From: Natronohydrobacter sp.
Lineage (GTDB): Bacteria > Pseudomonadota > Alphaproteobacteria > Rhodobacterales > Rhodobacteraceae
DNA: 64,000 nt
Assembly (NCBI GenBank): GCA_030603695.1
Contig: JAUVXF010000005.1
Coordinates: 111,277 to 175,276, forward strand
Direction: 5' to 3'
This document shows positions 18,201 through 26,651 of the stretch, one piece after another. Position 1 is the stretch's first letter. Each line of letters opens with the position of its first letter. A model generated the notes under the pieces. That model ran no database searches. It saw only the letters and a program-made list of their open reading frames with translations, and had not been told where the DNA came from. A program made the translations under genes and the position numbers.

Positions 18201-19361
18201 ATGACAGCACCATTGAGCACTATTCGGGTTCTTGATCTCTCCAATGTTCTGGCAGGGCCGTTTTGTGGTCATCTGCTCGCGCATCTGGGGGCAGAGGTGA
18301 TCAAGGTGGAACCCCCCGAAACAGGCGATCTGGCCCGCGAACTGGGGGCCGATCCCGATCTGAACGCGCGCAGGATGGGCGTATCTTTTCTGGCGCAAAA
18401 TGCAGGCAAGAAATCCGTTGCGCTAAACCTGAAAGATGCAGGCGACACAGCGCATTTCCTGCGGTTGGTGGGGTCTGCCGATGTGGTGATTGAAAATTTC
18501 CGTCCCGGTGTCATGGCGCGGCTGGGGTTGGACTATGATCGCCTGAAAGCGGTCAATCCCCGGCTGATCTATTGCGCCATTTCCGGCTTTGGGCAATCCG
18601 GCGAATGGGCCGGGCGCCCGGCCTATGACCAGATCATTCAGGGGATGAGCGGGGTTATGTCTGTCACGGGCGATAGTGACAGCGCGCCATTGCGGGTGGG
18701 CTACCCGGTGGCTGATACAGTGGGCGGGCTGATGGCGGCCTTTGCTGTGTCATCCATGCTCAACGCGACCCCGCGCGGGGGGTTCATAGATGTCTCTATG
18801 CTGCATTCCATGCTCAGCACGATGGGTTGGGCCGTGTCCAACTGGCTGATTGCCGGGGTTGCCCCCAGCGCGAATGGCAATGAAAATCTGACATCCGCCC
18901 CCTCTGGCACATTTCGCACCCAGGATGCGCCGATCAACATCGCGGCGAACAAAGATGCGCAATGGCAGCTTCTGGCGCAGCATATCGGGCGGGCCGATTT
19001 GCTCGCGCATCCAGATTTCGCAACCCGCGAGGATCGCAAGCGCAACCGCGTGGCCCTGCGCGGGCAGATCGAATCCGTGCTTGTGACCCGCCCGGCAGAC
19101 GCGTGGGTGCAAGAGCTGAATGCTTTGGGCGTGCCTGCGGGCAAGGTGTTCTCTGTGCCTGAAATTCTGGATCATCCCGCCATTGCCGAAAGCGGGCTGA
19201 TTGCCACCTATCCCGCTGCGCCGGGGGGTGGGCGCGATATCCGCATCATTCGGCCGGGCTTGCGCATAGATGGGCACGTGCCCGCTGTTGCAGCCCCGCC
19301 CCCCTGCCTTGGCCAACACACACAAGAGGTGTTGTCCCGTTTGGACAAGGCGGGCGATTAA
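18201..19361 (+). CDS. Class III CoA-transferase (CaiB/BaiF family)
   Basis: Cytoplasmic enzyme that moves CoA from a donor such as succinyl-CoA or acetyl-CoA onto a carboxylic acid. The 386-residue protein has the family N-terminus IRVLDLSNVLAGPFCGHLLAHLGAEVIKVEPP. It also has DVVIENFRPGVMARLGLDY and the catalytic aspartate at residue 143 in RPAYDQIIQGMSG, followed by the C-terminal ALGVPAGKVFSVPEILDHP. The ATG is at 18201, with GGGGGCAG upstream. It stands beside TctDE, TctCBA and a citryl-CoA-lyase-like gene, so a tricarboxylate or related acid is the probable acceptor (inference). Confidence 0.94.
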   Translation: MTAPLSTIRVLDLSNVLAGPFCGHLLAHLGAEVIKVEPPETGDLARELGADPDLNARRMGVSFLAQNAGKKSVALNLKDAGDTAHFLRLVGSADVVIENFRPGVMARLGLDYDRLKAVNPRLIYCAISGFGQSGEWAGRPAYDQIIQGMSGVMSVTGDSDSAPLRVGYPVADTVGGLMAAFAVSSMLNATPRGGFIDVSMLHSMLSTMGWAVSNWLIAGVAPSANGNENLTSAPSGTFRTQDAPINIAANKDAQWQLLAQHIGRADLLAHPDFATREDRKRNRVALRGQIESVLVTRPADAWVQELNALGVPAGKVFSVPEILDHPAIAESGLIATYPAAPGGGRDIRIIRPGLRIDGHVPAVAAPPPCLGQHTQEVLSRLDKAGD

Positions 19362-19368
19362 GCCCGGC

Positions 19369-20430
19369 TCAGGGCTGTTCCATGGCGGCTGTCCATTCGT
19401 TCAGGAATTGCTGGCGTATCTGCTGATCCAGCCCTGTCAGCAGGCCGGGGTCTAACTGGATCGGGCGCAGATGGGGCGCATTCAGAAATTCCAGCACATC
19501 CACAGGCGGCAGGCGGGCCGCCTCGGCAATCAGCCTGCGCCCCTGTTCCGACAGCATGAAAGACAGAAAATCGACACCCTGTTGGGGAGCGCGCGCATTG
19601 ATGGGCACAAGTGCCGTGCGCAGCAATGTGAGCGTGTAATCTTGCAGCTCGATCAGATGCACGGGGTCATCTGCATCAAGATGCGTGGCGGCATAGCTGC
19701 CAATGACATTATAGGCCATCAGCAATTCGCCCGCGCGCACGGCCTCCAGCATATCGAAAGAGCAGCAAAACAGCCGCGCATTCAGCCGCCCCAGAACTTC
19801 GGACAGGCGCCAGAAGGAATCTGTGGCGCGGGCATCTTGCGTGGCGAACATATAGCCCACCCCGGATGTCACAGGATCATAAGTGCCAATCCGGCCATCA
19901 AACATCTGCGGATTTTCGCGCAAAAGATCGATCAGATCATGGCGGCTGCGCGGGATCGCATGGCCTGCGCGCAAAACGCTGTCATGTACGATCAGCACTG
20001 CGGGTTCCTGGGCCACTGAGAACACCAGATCACGCCAGCGCGCCCAATCGGGCAACGATTCTGCACCGCTGGGGGCAATTGGCGCGGCAAAGCCATCATT
20101 GGCAAGTTTGATCTGCAAATCCATTGCAGAAGAGATTACCAGATCAAATTGCGCGCCCGCCTCTGTGATTGCGATATGGGTATCTATGCTGGGGGCTTCG
20201 GAATAGCGGATGCGCAGATCGGGGTTTTGGGCGATATATGCGTTGATCACAGGCGCAAATAATTCCGTATCCGCCGTCGCGATGATTTCCAGCGTCTGGC
20301 GTGCTTGGGGCGCGCCAAACCATGTGTCCTTGTCAATCGTGAAGGATTGCGCGCCGCCCGGTTGCGCCAGTATCTGTGCCAGCACCAATGCCAGCGCGCC
20401 TAGCCTTGTGGCAATTCGAGTGTTGCGCAT
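19369..20430 (-). CDS. Periplasmic solute-binding protein encoded with a sensor kinase (probable sensing partner)
   Basis: 353-residue protein with a signal peptide (ATRLGALALVLAQILAQPGGAQS) and a type-2 periplasmic-binding fold like iron or phosphoglycerate SBPs (LEIIATADTELFAPVINAYIAQNPDLRIRYSE near residue 45). No cognate permease or ATPase is near. It overlaps the upstream sensor kinase gene by 31 bases and is preceded by GGGGGG at the right distance from the ATG at 20430. By analogy with PgtC of the phosphoglycerate PgtABC system it probably presents ligand to the kinase, not to a transporter. That function is inferred. It converges on the CoA-transferase gene, 7 bases apart. Confidence 0.85.
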   Translation of the reverse strand: MRNTRIATRLGALALVLAQILAQPGGAQSFTIDKDTWFGAPQARQTLEIIATADTELFAPVINAYIAQNPDLRIRYSEAPSIDTHIAITEAGAQFDLVISSAMDLQIKLANDGFAAPIAPSGAESLPDWARWRDLVFSVAQEPAVLIVHDSVLRAGHAIPRSRHDLIDLLRENPQMFDGRIGTYDPVTSGVGYMFATQDARATDSFWRLSEVLGRLNARLFCCSFDMLEAVRAGELLMAYNVIGSYAATHLDADDPVHLIELQDYTLTLLRTALVPINARAPQQGVDFLSFMLSEQGRRLIAEAARLPPVDVLEFLNAPHLRPIQLDPGLLTGLDQQIRQQFLNEWTAAMEQP

Positions 20431-21785
20431 GCGCCCCCCCCTGTTGCATCGGTTATGCTGAAGCTGCCGCCCAGTGTTTCGGCAACTTCCTGCACGATCG
20501 TCAATCCCAACCCTGCGCCAACGATATGTTCGGCTGCCAGCCCGCGCTGAAATCTGCGCACCAGCTGGGCGGTTGGAACCCCGCCAATCCCCGGCCCGTG
20601 GTCGCGCACGCATAGGCGATAGCCCGTGCCGGGCTGTGTCAGTGTGACATGGATATCGGTTTCACTTGGGGCGTATTTGATCGCATTGTCCAGCAGGTTG
20701 CGCAAAGCTGCCTCCAGCAGCACCTGATCGGCCTGAATCGGGCAGGCTGTGTCGGGCAGGGAAAGCGTGAAACTCATCTCGCGCATTTCGGCAATAGTGC
20801 GAAACCGTTCGACCATGCGCGCCGTCAGGGTGCGCAAGTCAATCTCTGTCTGTTCCAGTTGTTCGGCGCGGTACAGAATGGTTGCATGCTCCAGCAACTG
20901 CCCGGCAGAGCGCGCGCATTCATCGGCAGAGCGTATCATGCGCCGTATGTGCTGGCGTTGGCTGTCATCTTCGGTGGTGCGCAGCAGCAATTCCCCTTCG
21001 CTGCGCAAGGTGGCCAAAGGGGTGCGGATATGATGCGCGGCCTCTGCCAGAAATGTTTCGGTATGGTGAAAGGCGGCTTTCAGCCGCGCGATAAATGCGT
21101 TGAGCGCCCCCACAAGGGGCAGCAATTCGGTTGGGGCGGGTTGGCGCACCGGGCGCAGATCATGCGCCCCTCGCCGCCCGACGGCCTGCGCGATGGTTCG
21201 GATAGGGCGCAGCAGGTTGCCCGCGCTTACAAGACTGAGAGGGATGGACAGCAAAAACAGCAGCAGCCCGAAAATTGCGGCATTCTGCGCCAATTGCGCG
21301 GCGATCCTGCGTTGGCCATCGCGGGTATGACCCACAATCACCTGAACCGGGGTCAAAGTGCCATCCAGCATCAGCGCGCGCGACACAGTTGCCAACCGCA
21401 ATTCCGCGCCCCTGTAGCTGCCATCATAGAAAACCGGTGTCACGGCCGGGCTGGGCAGCGCAAGGACAGGCAAATCCTGATATCCGCTTAGCACCTGTCC
21501 ATCTATTGCAAAGCGGTAGAACAGCCGCTCTTGCCCGGTAGCAGAAAGCATGGACAATGTGCTGGGCGACAGATCAATCCGCACGCCCTGATCCGTGGCG
21601 CGCAGATTGGACGCCATGGACAGGGTGGCCGCGCCAAGAATTGCATCCATCGTTGCCTGTGAGGCGCGCTGCGCAGAATAGAGCACCGCCAGATAAAGCC
21701 CAATTGCCAGCACGGCTGCCAGAACCACAAGCTGAATGGCCAGACTTCTGCGCAATGAACGGGGCTGGCCTGAGAACATTGCCAC
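20400..21785 (-). CDS. Sensor histidine kinase, TctE-like
   Basis: 461-residue membrane kinase. A first helix (about residues 16-36) and a second (about 167-190) frame a periplasmic sensor domain of roughly 130 residues, followed by a HAMP region. The H-box is AEAAHHIRTPLATLR (phosphorylated histidine about 251). The ATPase domain has NLLDNAIKYAPSE, DHGPGIGG and GAGLGLTIVQEVAE. It overlaps the binding-protein gene by 31 bases and follows the response regulator by 2 bases. The pair probably controls the divergent tctCBA operon in response to extracellular carboxylate. Confidence 0.93.
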   Translation of the reverse strand: MAMFSGQPRSLRRSLAIQLVVLAAVLAIGLYLAVLYSAQRASQATMDAILGAATLSMASNLRATDQGVRIDLSPSTLSMLSATGQERLFYRFAIDGQVLSGYQDLPVLALPSPAVTPVFYDGSYRGAELRLATVSRALMLDGTLTPVQVIVGHTRDGQRRIAAQLAQNAAIFGLLLFLLSIPLSLVSAGNLLRPIRTIAQAVGRRGAHDLRPVRQPAPTELLPLVGALNAFIARLKAAFHHTETFLAEAAHHIRTPLATLRSEGELLLRTTEDDSQRQHIRRMIRSADECARSAGQLLEHATILYRAEQLEQTEIDLRTLTARMVERFRTIAEMREMSFTLSLPDTACPIQADQVLLEAALRNLLDNAIKYAPSETDIHVTLTQPGTGYRLCVRDHGPGIGGVPTAQLVRRFQRGLAAEHIVGAGLGLTIVQEVAETLGGSFSITDATGGGACATLELPQG

Positions 21786-21787
21786 AG

Positions 21788-22447
21788 TTACGCAACCAAC
21801 TTGTAGCCAATGCCGCGCACGGTTTCGATGCGTGCGCGCGATCCGTCCAGCTTGCGCCGCAACCGGGCGACATAGACCTCGATGGCATTGTCGCTGACAG
21901 CTTCATCAAAGGAAAACAGCCTGTCACACAGCTGATCCTTGGAAAAGATCATCCCCGGCGCGGCCAGAAGCACTTCCAAAAGCCGCAATTCGCGGTTGCG
22001 CAAAGCGCGCGTATCGCCGGCGATGGTCAGGGTTGCTTCCAGCGGGTTGAAGCTGACATCGGCAAATTGCTGCACGGGCGAGGGGCTGCGACCCTGCCTG
22101 CGCAACACGGCCCGGCATCTGGCTTTCAATTCCTCGAAATCAAAAGGTTTGGTGATATAGTCATCGGCGCCCAGATCCAGCGTGCCCACCCTGTCGCTGA
22201 CTTCAGATCTGGCGGTCATCACGATGATCGGTGTGTCGATTTGCGCGCGCCTGCGTTTGAGAAAGCCGCGTCCATCGCCATCGGGCAAGGTGATATCCAG
22301 CAATATCAGATCATACCTCGCAGCCGCCAGACAGGCTTCTGCCTCTGCCAGATTGAAGGCGTGATCCACTCCGTGCCCCTCAGCACTTAGCTGGGAAAGG
22401 ACGGTTTGCGCAAGATTTGGGTTGTCTTCGATTAACAGAAAGCGCAC
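21788..22447 (-). CDS. OmpR-family response regulator, TctD-like
   Basis: 219-residue regulator with a receiver domain (LIEDNPNLAQTV, phospho-acceptor aspartate 51 in LILLDITLPDGDG, conserved lysine in DDYITKPF). The winged-helix DNA-binding domain contains LRNRELRLLEVLLAAPGMIFSKDQL and ends in RARIETVRGIGYKLVA. It is divergent from tctC, with 125 bp between start codons, and is the first gene of the regulator-kinase-binding protein run. Confidence 0.94.
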   Translation of the reverse strand: MRFLLIEDNPNLAQTVLSQLSAEGHGVDHAFNLAEAEACLAAARYDLILLDITLPDGDGRGFLKRRRAQIDTPIIVMTARSEVSDRVGTLDLGADDYITKPFDFEELKARCRAVLRRQGRSPSPVQQFADVSFNPLEATLTIAGDTRALRNRELRLLEVLLAAPGMIFSKDQLCDRLFSFDEAVSDNAIEVYVARLRRKLDGSRARIETVRGIGYKLVA

Positions 22448-22472
22448 GCATTGTGCCCCTTGAAAGGGTTAA

Positions 22473-22528
22473 ATTCACTGCGTGTCAGCTTGGTGTAAGT
22501 TTGATCGTGAATCAACCCATTTACCAAG
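22473..22528. promoter_or_regulatory. Interleaved inverted repeats between tctD-like and tctC genes
   Basis: ATTCAC (22473-22478) pairs with GTGAAT (22507-22512), and CTTGGT (22489-22494) pairs with ACCAAG (22523-22528). Both pairs have 28 bases between arms, and the two pairs are offset by 16 bases. The site lies 45 bases before the tctC ATG. It is a candidate binding region for the adjacent response regulator; significance was not calculated. Confidence 0.4.
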
Positions 22529-22572
22529 CGCTCTGGAGGGGTGCTGGGTCTTAAATAATGGGAGGCTACCTG

Positions 22573-23553
22573 ATGAACTCAATTTCTCGTCGCGCGCTTG
22601 GCGTTGCGGCAGTATCCATGATTGCGCTTGGCGCGGCATTTCCCGCGATGGCGGAACAAACGCATGACCGTGTTCATTTCCTGATCCCCGGCGGCGCTGG
22701 CGGCGGCTGGGATGGTGCAGCGCGCGGCGTGGGCGAAGCGCTGACAGCGGCTGGCATTGTTGGCAATGCCAGCTTTGAAAACATGTCGGGCGGTGGTGGC
22801 GGTCTGGCCTTCACCTATCTGATCGACAATGCGGCCTCGAATTACGGCACGCTGATGGTGCAATCCACGCCGTTGATCATTCGTGGCCTGACAGGCGAAA
22901 TCAGCCAGACATTCCGTGATGCTGTGCCGATTGCAGGTGTGTTGGGCGATTTCGCGGCGCTGGTTGTTGCTGCTGACAGCCCGATCCAGACATTTGCGGA
23001 TTTCCTTGAAGCCTACAAGGCCAACCCGGATGCCGTTGCCACAGGTGGTGGCTCTGTTCCGGGCGGGATGGATCACCTTGTGGCGTCGCTGGTGCTGGAA
23101 GCTGCGGGCCTGAATGCCGAAGATGTGCAGTATATCCCGTATGATGCAGGCGGCACGGCCATGGCTGGTCTGTTGTCGGGCGAGATTCAGGCGCTCTCTA
23201 CCGGGTTTTCGGAAGCTGTTGAAATGGCCGCCGCAGGTGAAGTGCGCATCCTGGGTTTGACATCTGCGGAGCGCTTGCCCGAATTCCCTGATGTGCCCAC
23301 CTTCGCAGAGCAGGGCGCAGAGATGGAATTCGTGAACTGGCGTGGCTTCTTCGGGGCACCGGGGCTGCCGGAAGATCAGGCAGCAGCCTATACCGCAGCA
23401 CTTGAAGCGATGATGGCAACACCTGAATGGGAAGCTGTGCGCGCGCGCAATGGCTGGACAAACATCTGGTATGCGGGTGACGATTTCACCGCTTTCCTGG
23501 CCAATCAGGAAGAAGAAATGCGCCAGATGATGGTTGATCTGGGTTTCCTCTGA
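22573..23553 (+). CDS. tctC: Tripartite tricarboxylate transporter substrate-binding protein TctC
   Basis: Periplasmic receptor that captures a di- or tricarboxylate and delivers it to TctAB. The 326-residue precursor has a signal peptide cleaved after FPAMA (about residue 27). The mature part shows the Bug/TctC features: the beta-strand start VHFLIPGGAGGGWDGAARGVGEAL, which contacts ligand carboxylates through water, and later LGLTSAERLPEFPDVPTFAEQG. The ATG at 22573 has GGAGG seven bases upstream; an earlier ATG at 22558 lies before that site. First gene of tctCBA. Confidence 0.95.
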   Translation: MNSISRRALGVAAVSMIALGAAFPAMAEQTHDRVHFLIPGGAGGGWDGAARGVGEALTAAGIVGNASFENMSGGGGGLAFTYLIDNAASNYGTLMVQSTPLIIRGLTGEISQTFRDAVPIAGVLGDFAALVVAADSPIQTFADFLEAYKANPDAVATGGGSVPGGMDHLVASLVLEAAGLNAEDVQYIPYDAGGTAMAGLLSGEIQALSTGFSEAVEMAAAGEVRILGLTSAERLPEFPDVPTFAEQGAEMEFVNWRGFFGAPGLPEDQAAAYTAALEAMMATPEWEAVRARNGWTNIWYAGDDFTAFLANQEEEMRQMMVDLGFL

Positions 23554-23565
23554 TCTGCCCCATAA

Positions 23566-23588
23566 GGCCCCGGATATGTTCCGGGGCC
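23566..23588 (+). promoter_or_regulatory. Hairpin between tctC and tctB (GGCCCCGG / CCGGGGCC)
   Basis: An 8-bp perfect stem with a 7-base loop, 12 bases after the tctC stop and 26 bases before tctB, followed by ATTCTCTTT, a weak T-rich stretch. It probably stabilises tctC message or causes partial termination, so that more receptor than membrane subunit is made. Inferred from position. Confidence 0.7.
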
Positions 23589-23614
23589 ATTCTCTTTACC
23601 CGAAGGAGGCTCTC

Positions 23615-24097
23615 ATGGCCCTCGATCGTTGGCTGGCCCTGGCCATTCTTGGCCTGTGTCTGGTCTATGGCTACACCGCCTGGTTCACCATGGATGCTAA
23701 TCTCCCGCGCTTCATGCAGCGTAATCCTGTCTGGCCAAGCACCTTTCCCAAGGCGCTGTCGGTTATGGGGGCCATCTGCGCAATGTATATCCTGGTCTTT
23801 CAGAAACCGATGGATGCGCCGGGAGAGGATGATGTCGATTACCGCAAACTGCTGTCCTATAACTGGGTGCAGGCGCTGGCACTGATCGCGCTGATGCTGC
23901 TTTATGCTGTCTGTCTGCGCCCGCTGGGGTTTATCGGCGCGACCATGGGGTTCTTGATTATCGGGGCGTGGATACTGGGTGAACGGCGCGTGCATATTTC
24001 CGCACTTGTCGCGGCGATTGCTGCCGGCTCCATCTGGTATCTGGTGTCAGAGGTGCTGGGAATATTCCTTCGCCCCTTGCCATTTTTCCTGATGTGA
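23615..24097 (+). CDS. tctB: Tripartite tricarboxylate transporter small membrane subunit TctB
   Basis: 160-residue inner-membrane protein with four predicted helices (LALAILGLCLVYGYTAWF, FPKALSVMGAICAMYILVF, VQALALIALMLLYAVCLRPLGF, and a last near VAAIAAGSIWYLVSEVLG). That is the size and layout of TctB. GAAGGAGG precedes the ATG at 23615. It works with TctA in sodium-coupled uptake. It lies 12 bases before tctA. Confidence 0.93.
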   Translation: MALDRWLALAILGLCLVYGYTAWFTMDANLPRFMQRNPVWPSTFPKALSVMGAICAMYILVFQKPMDAPGEDDVDYRKLLSYNWVQALALIALMLLYAVCLRPLGFIGATMGFLIIGAWILGERRVHISALVAAIAAGSIWYLVSEVLGIFLRPLPFFLM

Positions 24098-24109
24098 GGG
24101 GAAAAAACC

Positions 24110-25627
24110 ATGCTTGACGGTATTCTTCTTGGCTTGACGACTGCGCTTTCCATCCAGAACCTGTTTCTGGTGACGATGGGATGTATCATTGGCACGCTGA
24201 TCGGCATGTTGCCGGGGCTTGGGCCAATGTCGATCATTGCCATCATGATCCCCATTGCCATCGGCATTGGGGATCCTTCGGGCGCGATGATCTTGCTTGC
24301 GGGTGTGTATTACGGCGCAATTTTCGGCGGCTCTACCAGTTCTATTCTGATAAATGCACCCGGTGTGGCCTCTACTGTGGCCACAAGCTTTGATGGCTAT
24401 CCCATGGCGCGCAGGGGCCAAGCGGGCAAAGCGCTGACGATTGCCGCCATTTCCAGCTTCATTGGCGGCTCTGTCGGGGCGATCTTGCTGATGATCTTCG
24501 CGCCTGCGCTGTCGTCTGTGGCGCTTCTGTTCCACTCTGCCGAATATTTCGCGCTGATGGTGCTGGGGCTGGCGGCAATTGCGGCCTTTGCGGGGCAGGG
24601 CAATGTTGCCAAAGCTGTCTTGATGACAATCCTGGGTCTGATCATGGCCACTGTGGGTGAAGGGGCTTTGTTCAACGCCGCGCGTTTCACGATGGGCTTC
24701 CCATCGCTGCAATCGGGTTTTGGTTTTATAACCTTGGCAATGGCCATGTTCGCGCTGCCTGAAGCGATGTTTCTTGTCATGCACCCTGCGCGCTCTGGCA
24801 AGGGCGGCAAGGCCGGCGAGATCGGTAAATTGCGCATCACCCGTCAGGATGCCCGCGATATGGCGCCTGTGGTTGGGCGCCAGTCCATTCAGGGGTTTTT
24901 CATTGGGGTGTTGCCGGGGGCAGGGGCGACAATCGCGTCTTTCCTTGGCTATGCGGTGGAACGCAACCTTGCCAGCCCGAAAGAGCGCGAGCAATTTGGC
25001 AAAGGGTCTGTCAAGGGCCTTGCCGCGCCAGAGGCTGCGAATAATGCGGCCTGTTCCGGCTCTTTCGTGCCTTTGCTGACACTGGGTATTCCCGGCTCTG
25101 GCACAACGGCCATTCTGCTGGGTGCGCTGATTTCGCTGAATGTCACGCCGGGGCCGCGGCTGATGACGGATAGCCCAGAGATATTCTGGGCTGTCATCAT
25201 CTCCATGTATATCGGCAATGTTGTGCTGCTGATCCTGAACCTGCCGCTGATCCCTTATATTGCGAAATTGTTGGCAGTTCCGCGCCCCTATCTGATCCCG
25301 TTCATCCTGTTTTTCACCCTGATGGGCAGCTATATCGGGCAAAACAACCCGACAGAATTGCTGATCCTTGTTCTGCTTGGCCTTGGGGCTACGGCGCTGC
25401 GCATGGCAAATTATCCCCTCGCGCCCTTGCTGATCGGCTTTATCCTTGGGCGGATGATGGAAGATAACTTCAGCCGGGCAATGCAGCTGTATCGCGGGCC
25501 ATCCTTTATCTGGGAGCGGCCAATGACAGCGGCGCTTCTGGTGCTGGCGGCCATTTTGCTGGTTCTGCCAAGCTGGCGGGCAAGAAGAGAAAGAAAGCGC
25601 AGCCTTGACAGCTCGATGGGGGATTGA
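24110..25627 (+). CDS. tctA: Tripartite tricarboxylate transporter large membrane subunit TctA
   Basis: 505-residue inner-membrane transport subunit with about 11-12 helices. Hallmarks are the N-terminal GTLIGMLPGLGPMSIIAIMIP and GAIFGGSTSSILINAPGVASTVATSFDGYPMARRGQAG, then the second-repeat GFFIGVLPGAGATIASFLGYAVERN and NNAACSGSFVPLLTLGIPGSGTTAILLGAL. These two glycine-rich loops form the family signature. The last 23 bases overlap the next gene. Confidence 0.96.
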   Translation: MLDGILLGLTTALSIQNLFLVTMGCIIGTLIGMLPGLGPMSIIAIMIPIAIGIGDPSGAMILLAGVYYGAIFGGSTSSILINAPGVASTVATSFDGYPMARRGQAGKALTIAAISSFIGGSVGAILLMIFAPALSSVALLFHSAEYFALMVLGLAAIAAFAGQGNVAKAVLMTILGLIMATVGEGALFNAARFTMGFPSLQSGFGFITLAMAMFALPEAMFLVMHPARSGKGGKAGEIGKLRITRQDARDMAPVVGRQSIQGFFIGVLPGAGATIASFLGYAVERNLASPKEREQFGKGSVKGLAAPEAANNAACSGSFVPLLTLGIPGSGTTAILLGALISLNVTPGPRLMTDSPEIFWAVIISMYIGNVVLLILNLPLIPYIAKLLAVPRPYLIPFILFFTLMGSYIGQNNPTELLILVLLGLGATALRMANYPLAPLLIGFILGRMMEDNFSRAMQLYRGPSFIWERPMTAALLVLAAILLVLPSWRARRERKRSLDSSMGD

Positions 25628-26651
25628 CCGGCCGCGCCTGATTACCATCGCTGCGGCGGGCAGCGGCATTCTGGTGTTTCTTGCGCTGGATTTGCCGCTG
25701 CCCTTCCTGCTTGGGCCAATGGCGGGCTGTCTGGTGATCGGCCTTGCCGGTGCAGAAATGCGCGGAATGGGGGTTTTGGGCCATGCCATGCGCACCATTC
25801 TGGGCGTCGCCGTCGGGGCCTCTATCACGCCCGAGCTGGTGGGTGAATTGCCGCGCATGGCAGCATCGCTGGCGCTGATCCCTGTCTATCTGCTGCTGGC
25901 GGCGGCGGTGGGCTATCCGCTGCTGCGGCGCGGTTTTGGCTTTGACCACCCGACCGCCTATTACGGCGCCATGCCCGGCGGGTTGCAAGACATGCTGATC
26001 TTCGGCGAAGAGGCTGGCGCGAACCCGCGCGCCCTCTCGCTGATACACGCCACCCGCGTCGCGCTGATTGTCATGCTGGCCCCGCCGCTGCTTTGGGCGT
26101 TTTGGGGGGTTGATCTGCACACCCCGCCCGGACAGCCGGCGCTGGATACACCTTTGCAGCAACTGGCGCTTATGGCTGCGGCGGGGTTGGGCGGGTGGTG
26201 GCTTGCCAAGCGCGTGCGGTTGTTTGGTGCGTCCATCCTTGGGCCGATGATTGCTACCGCGGCCCTGTCGCTTTCGGGCTTCATAACCATGCGCCCCCCG
26301 GCAGAGGCGATCTGGATTGCGCAGGTTTTTATCGGGCTGGCGGTGGGCGTGCGCTATTCGGGGCTGAAATGGCGTGAATTGCGCCATGATGTTGCGGCAG
26401 GTGCGGCCCTTAGCCTGTATCTGGCCGTTCTGACAGTGATCTTTGCAGAGGCCGTCTATCTGCTGGGCCTTGCCCCGCAGCTGGAGGCATTCATGGCCTT
26501 CGCCCCCGGTGGACAGGCTGAAATGGCCGTTTTGGCCCTGCTGGCGGGGGCCGATCTGGCCTTTATCGTGACCCATCATATAACGCGGATCGTGCTGGTT
26601 ATCCTGCTGGCGCCGATCGTTGCGAAGCTTTGGAAAGGAAAAAGCCCATGA
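25605..26651 (+). CDS. AbrB-like inner-membrane protein (ammonia monooxygenase-associated family)
   Basis: 348-residue polytopic membrane protein with about 9-10 helices in two related halves. It belongs to the family often mislabelled as an AbrB transcription regulator. Recognisable parts are FLLGPMAGCLVIGLAG, the second-half ASILGPMIATAALSLSG and APGGQAEMAVLAL. It has no DNA-binding domain. The start is a TTG at 25605, inside tctA, so expression is by coupling; a later start is possible. Members frequently sit beside tctA, which suggests an accessory or alternative carboxylate permease, but no function is proven. Confidence 0.88.
   Translation: MTARWGIDRPRLITIAAAGSGILVFLALDLPLPFLLGPMAGCLVIGLAGAEMRGMGVLGHAMRTILGVAVGASITPELVGELPRMAASLALIPVYLLLAAAVGYPLLRRGFGFDHPTAYYGAMPGGLQDMLIFGEEAGANPRALSLIHATRVALIVMLAPPLLWAFWGVDLHTPPGQPALDTPLQQLALMAAAGLGGWWLAKRVRLFGASILGPMIATAALSLSGFITMRPPAEAIWIAQVFIGLAVGVRYSGLKWRELRHDVAAGAALSLYLAVLTVIFAEAVYLLGLAPQLEAFMAFAPGGQAEMAVLALLAGADLAFIVTHHITRIVLVILLAPIVAKLWKGKSP

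Noticed and set aside
24047..25858. 603-codon minus-strand opening over tctA
   Set aside because: Antisense to tctA; translation is His/Arg/Gln-rich low complexity.
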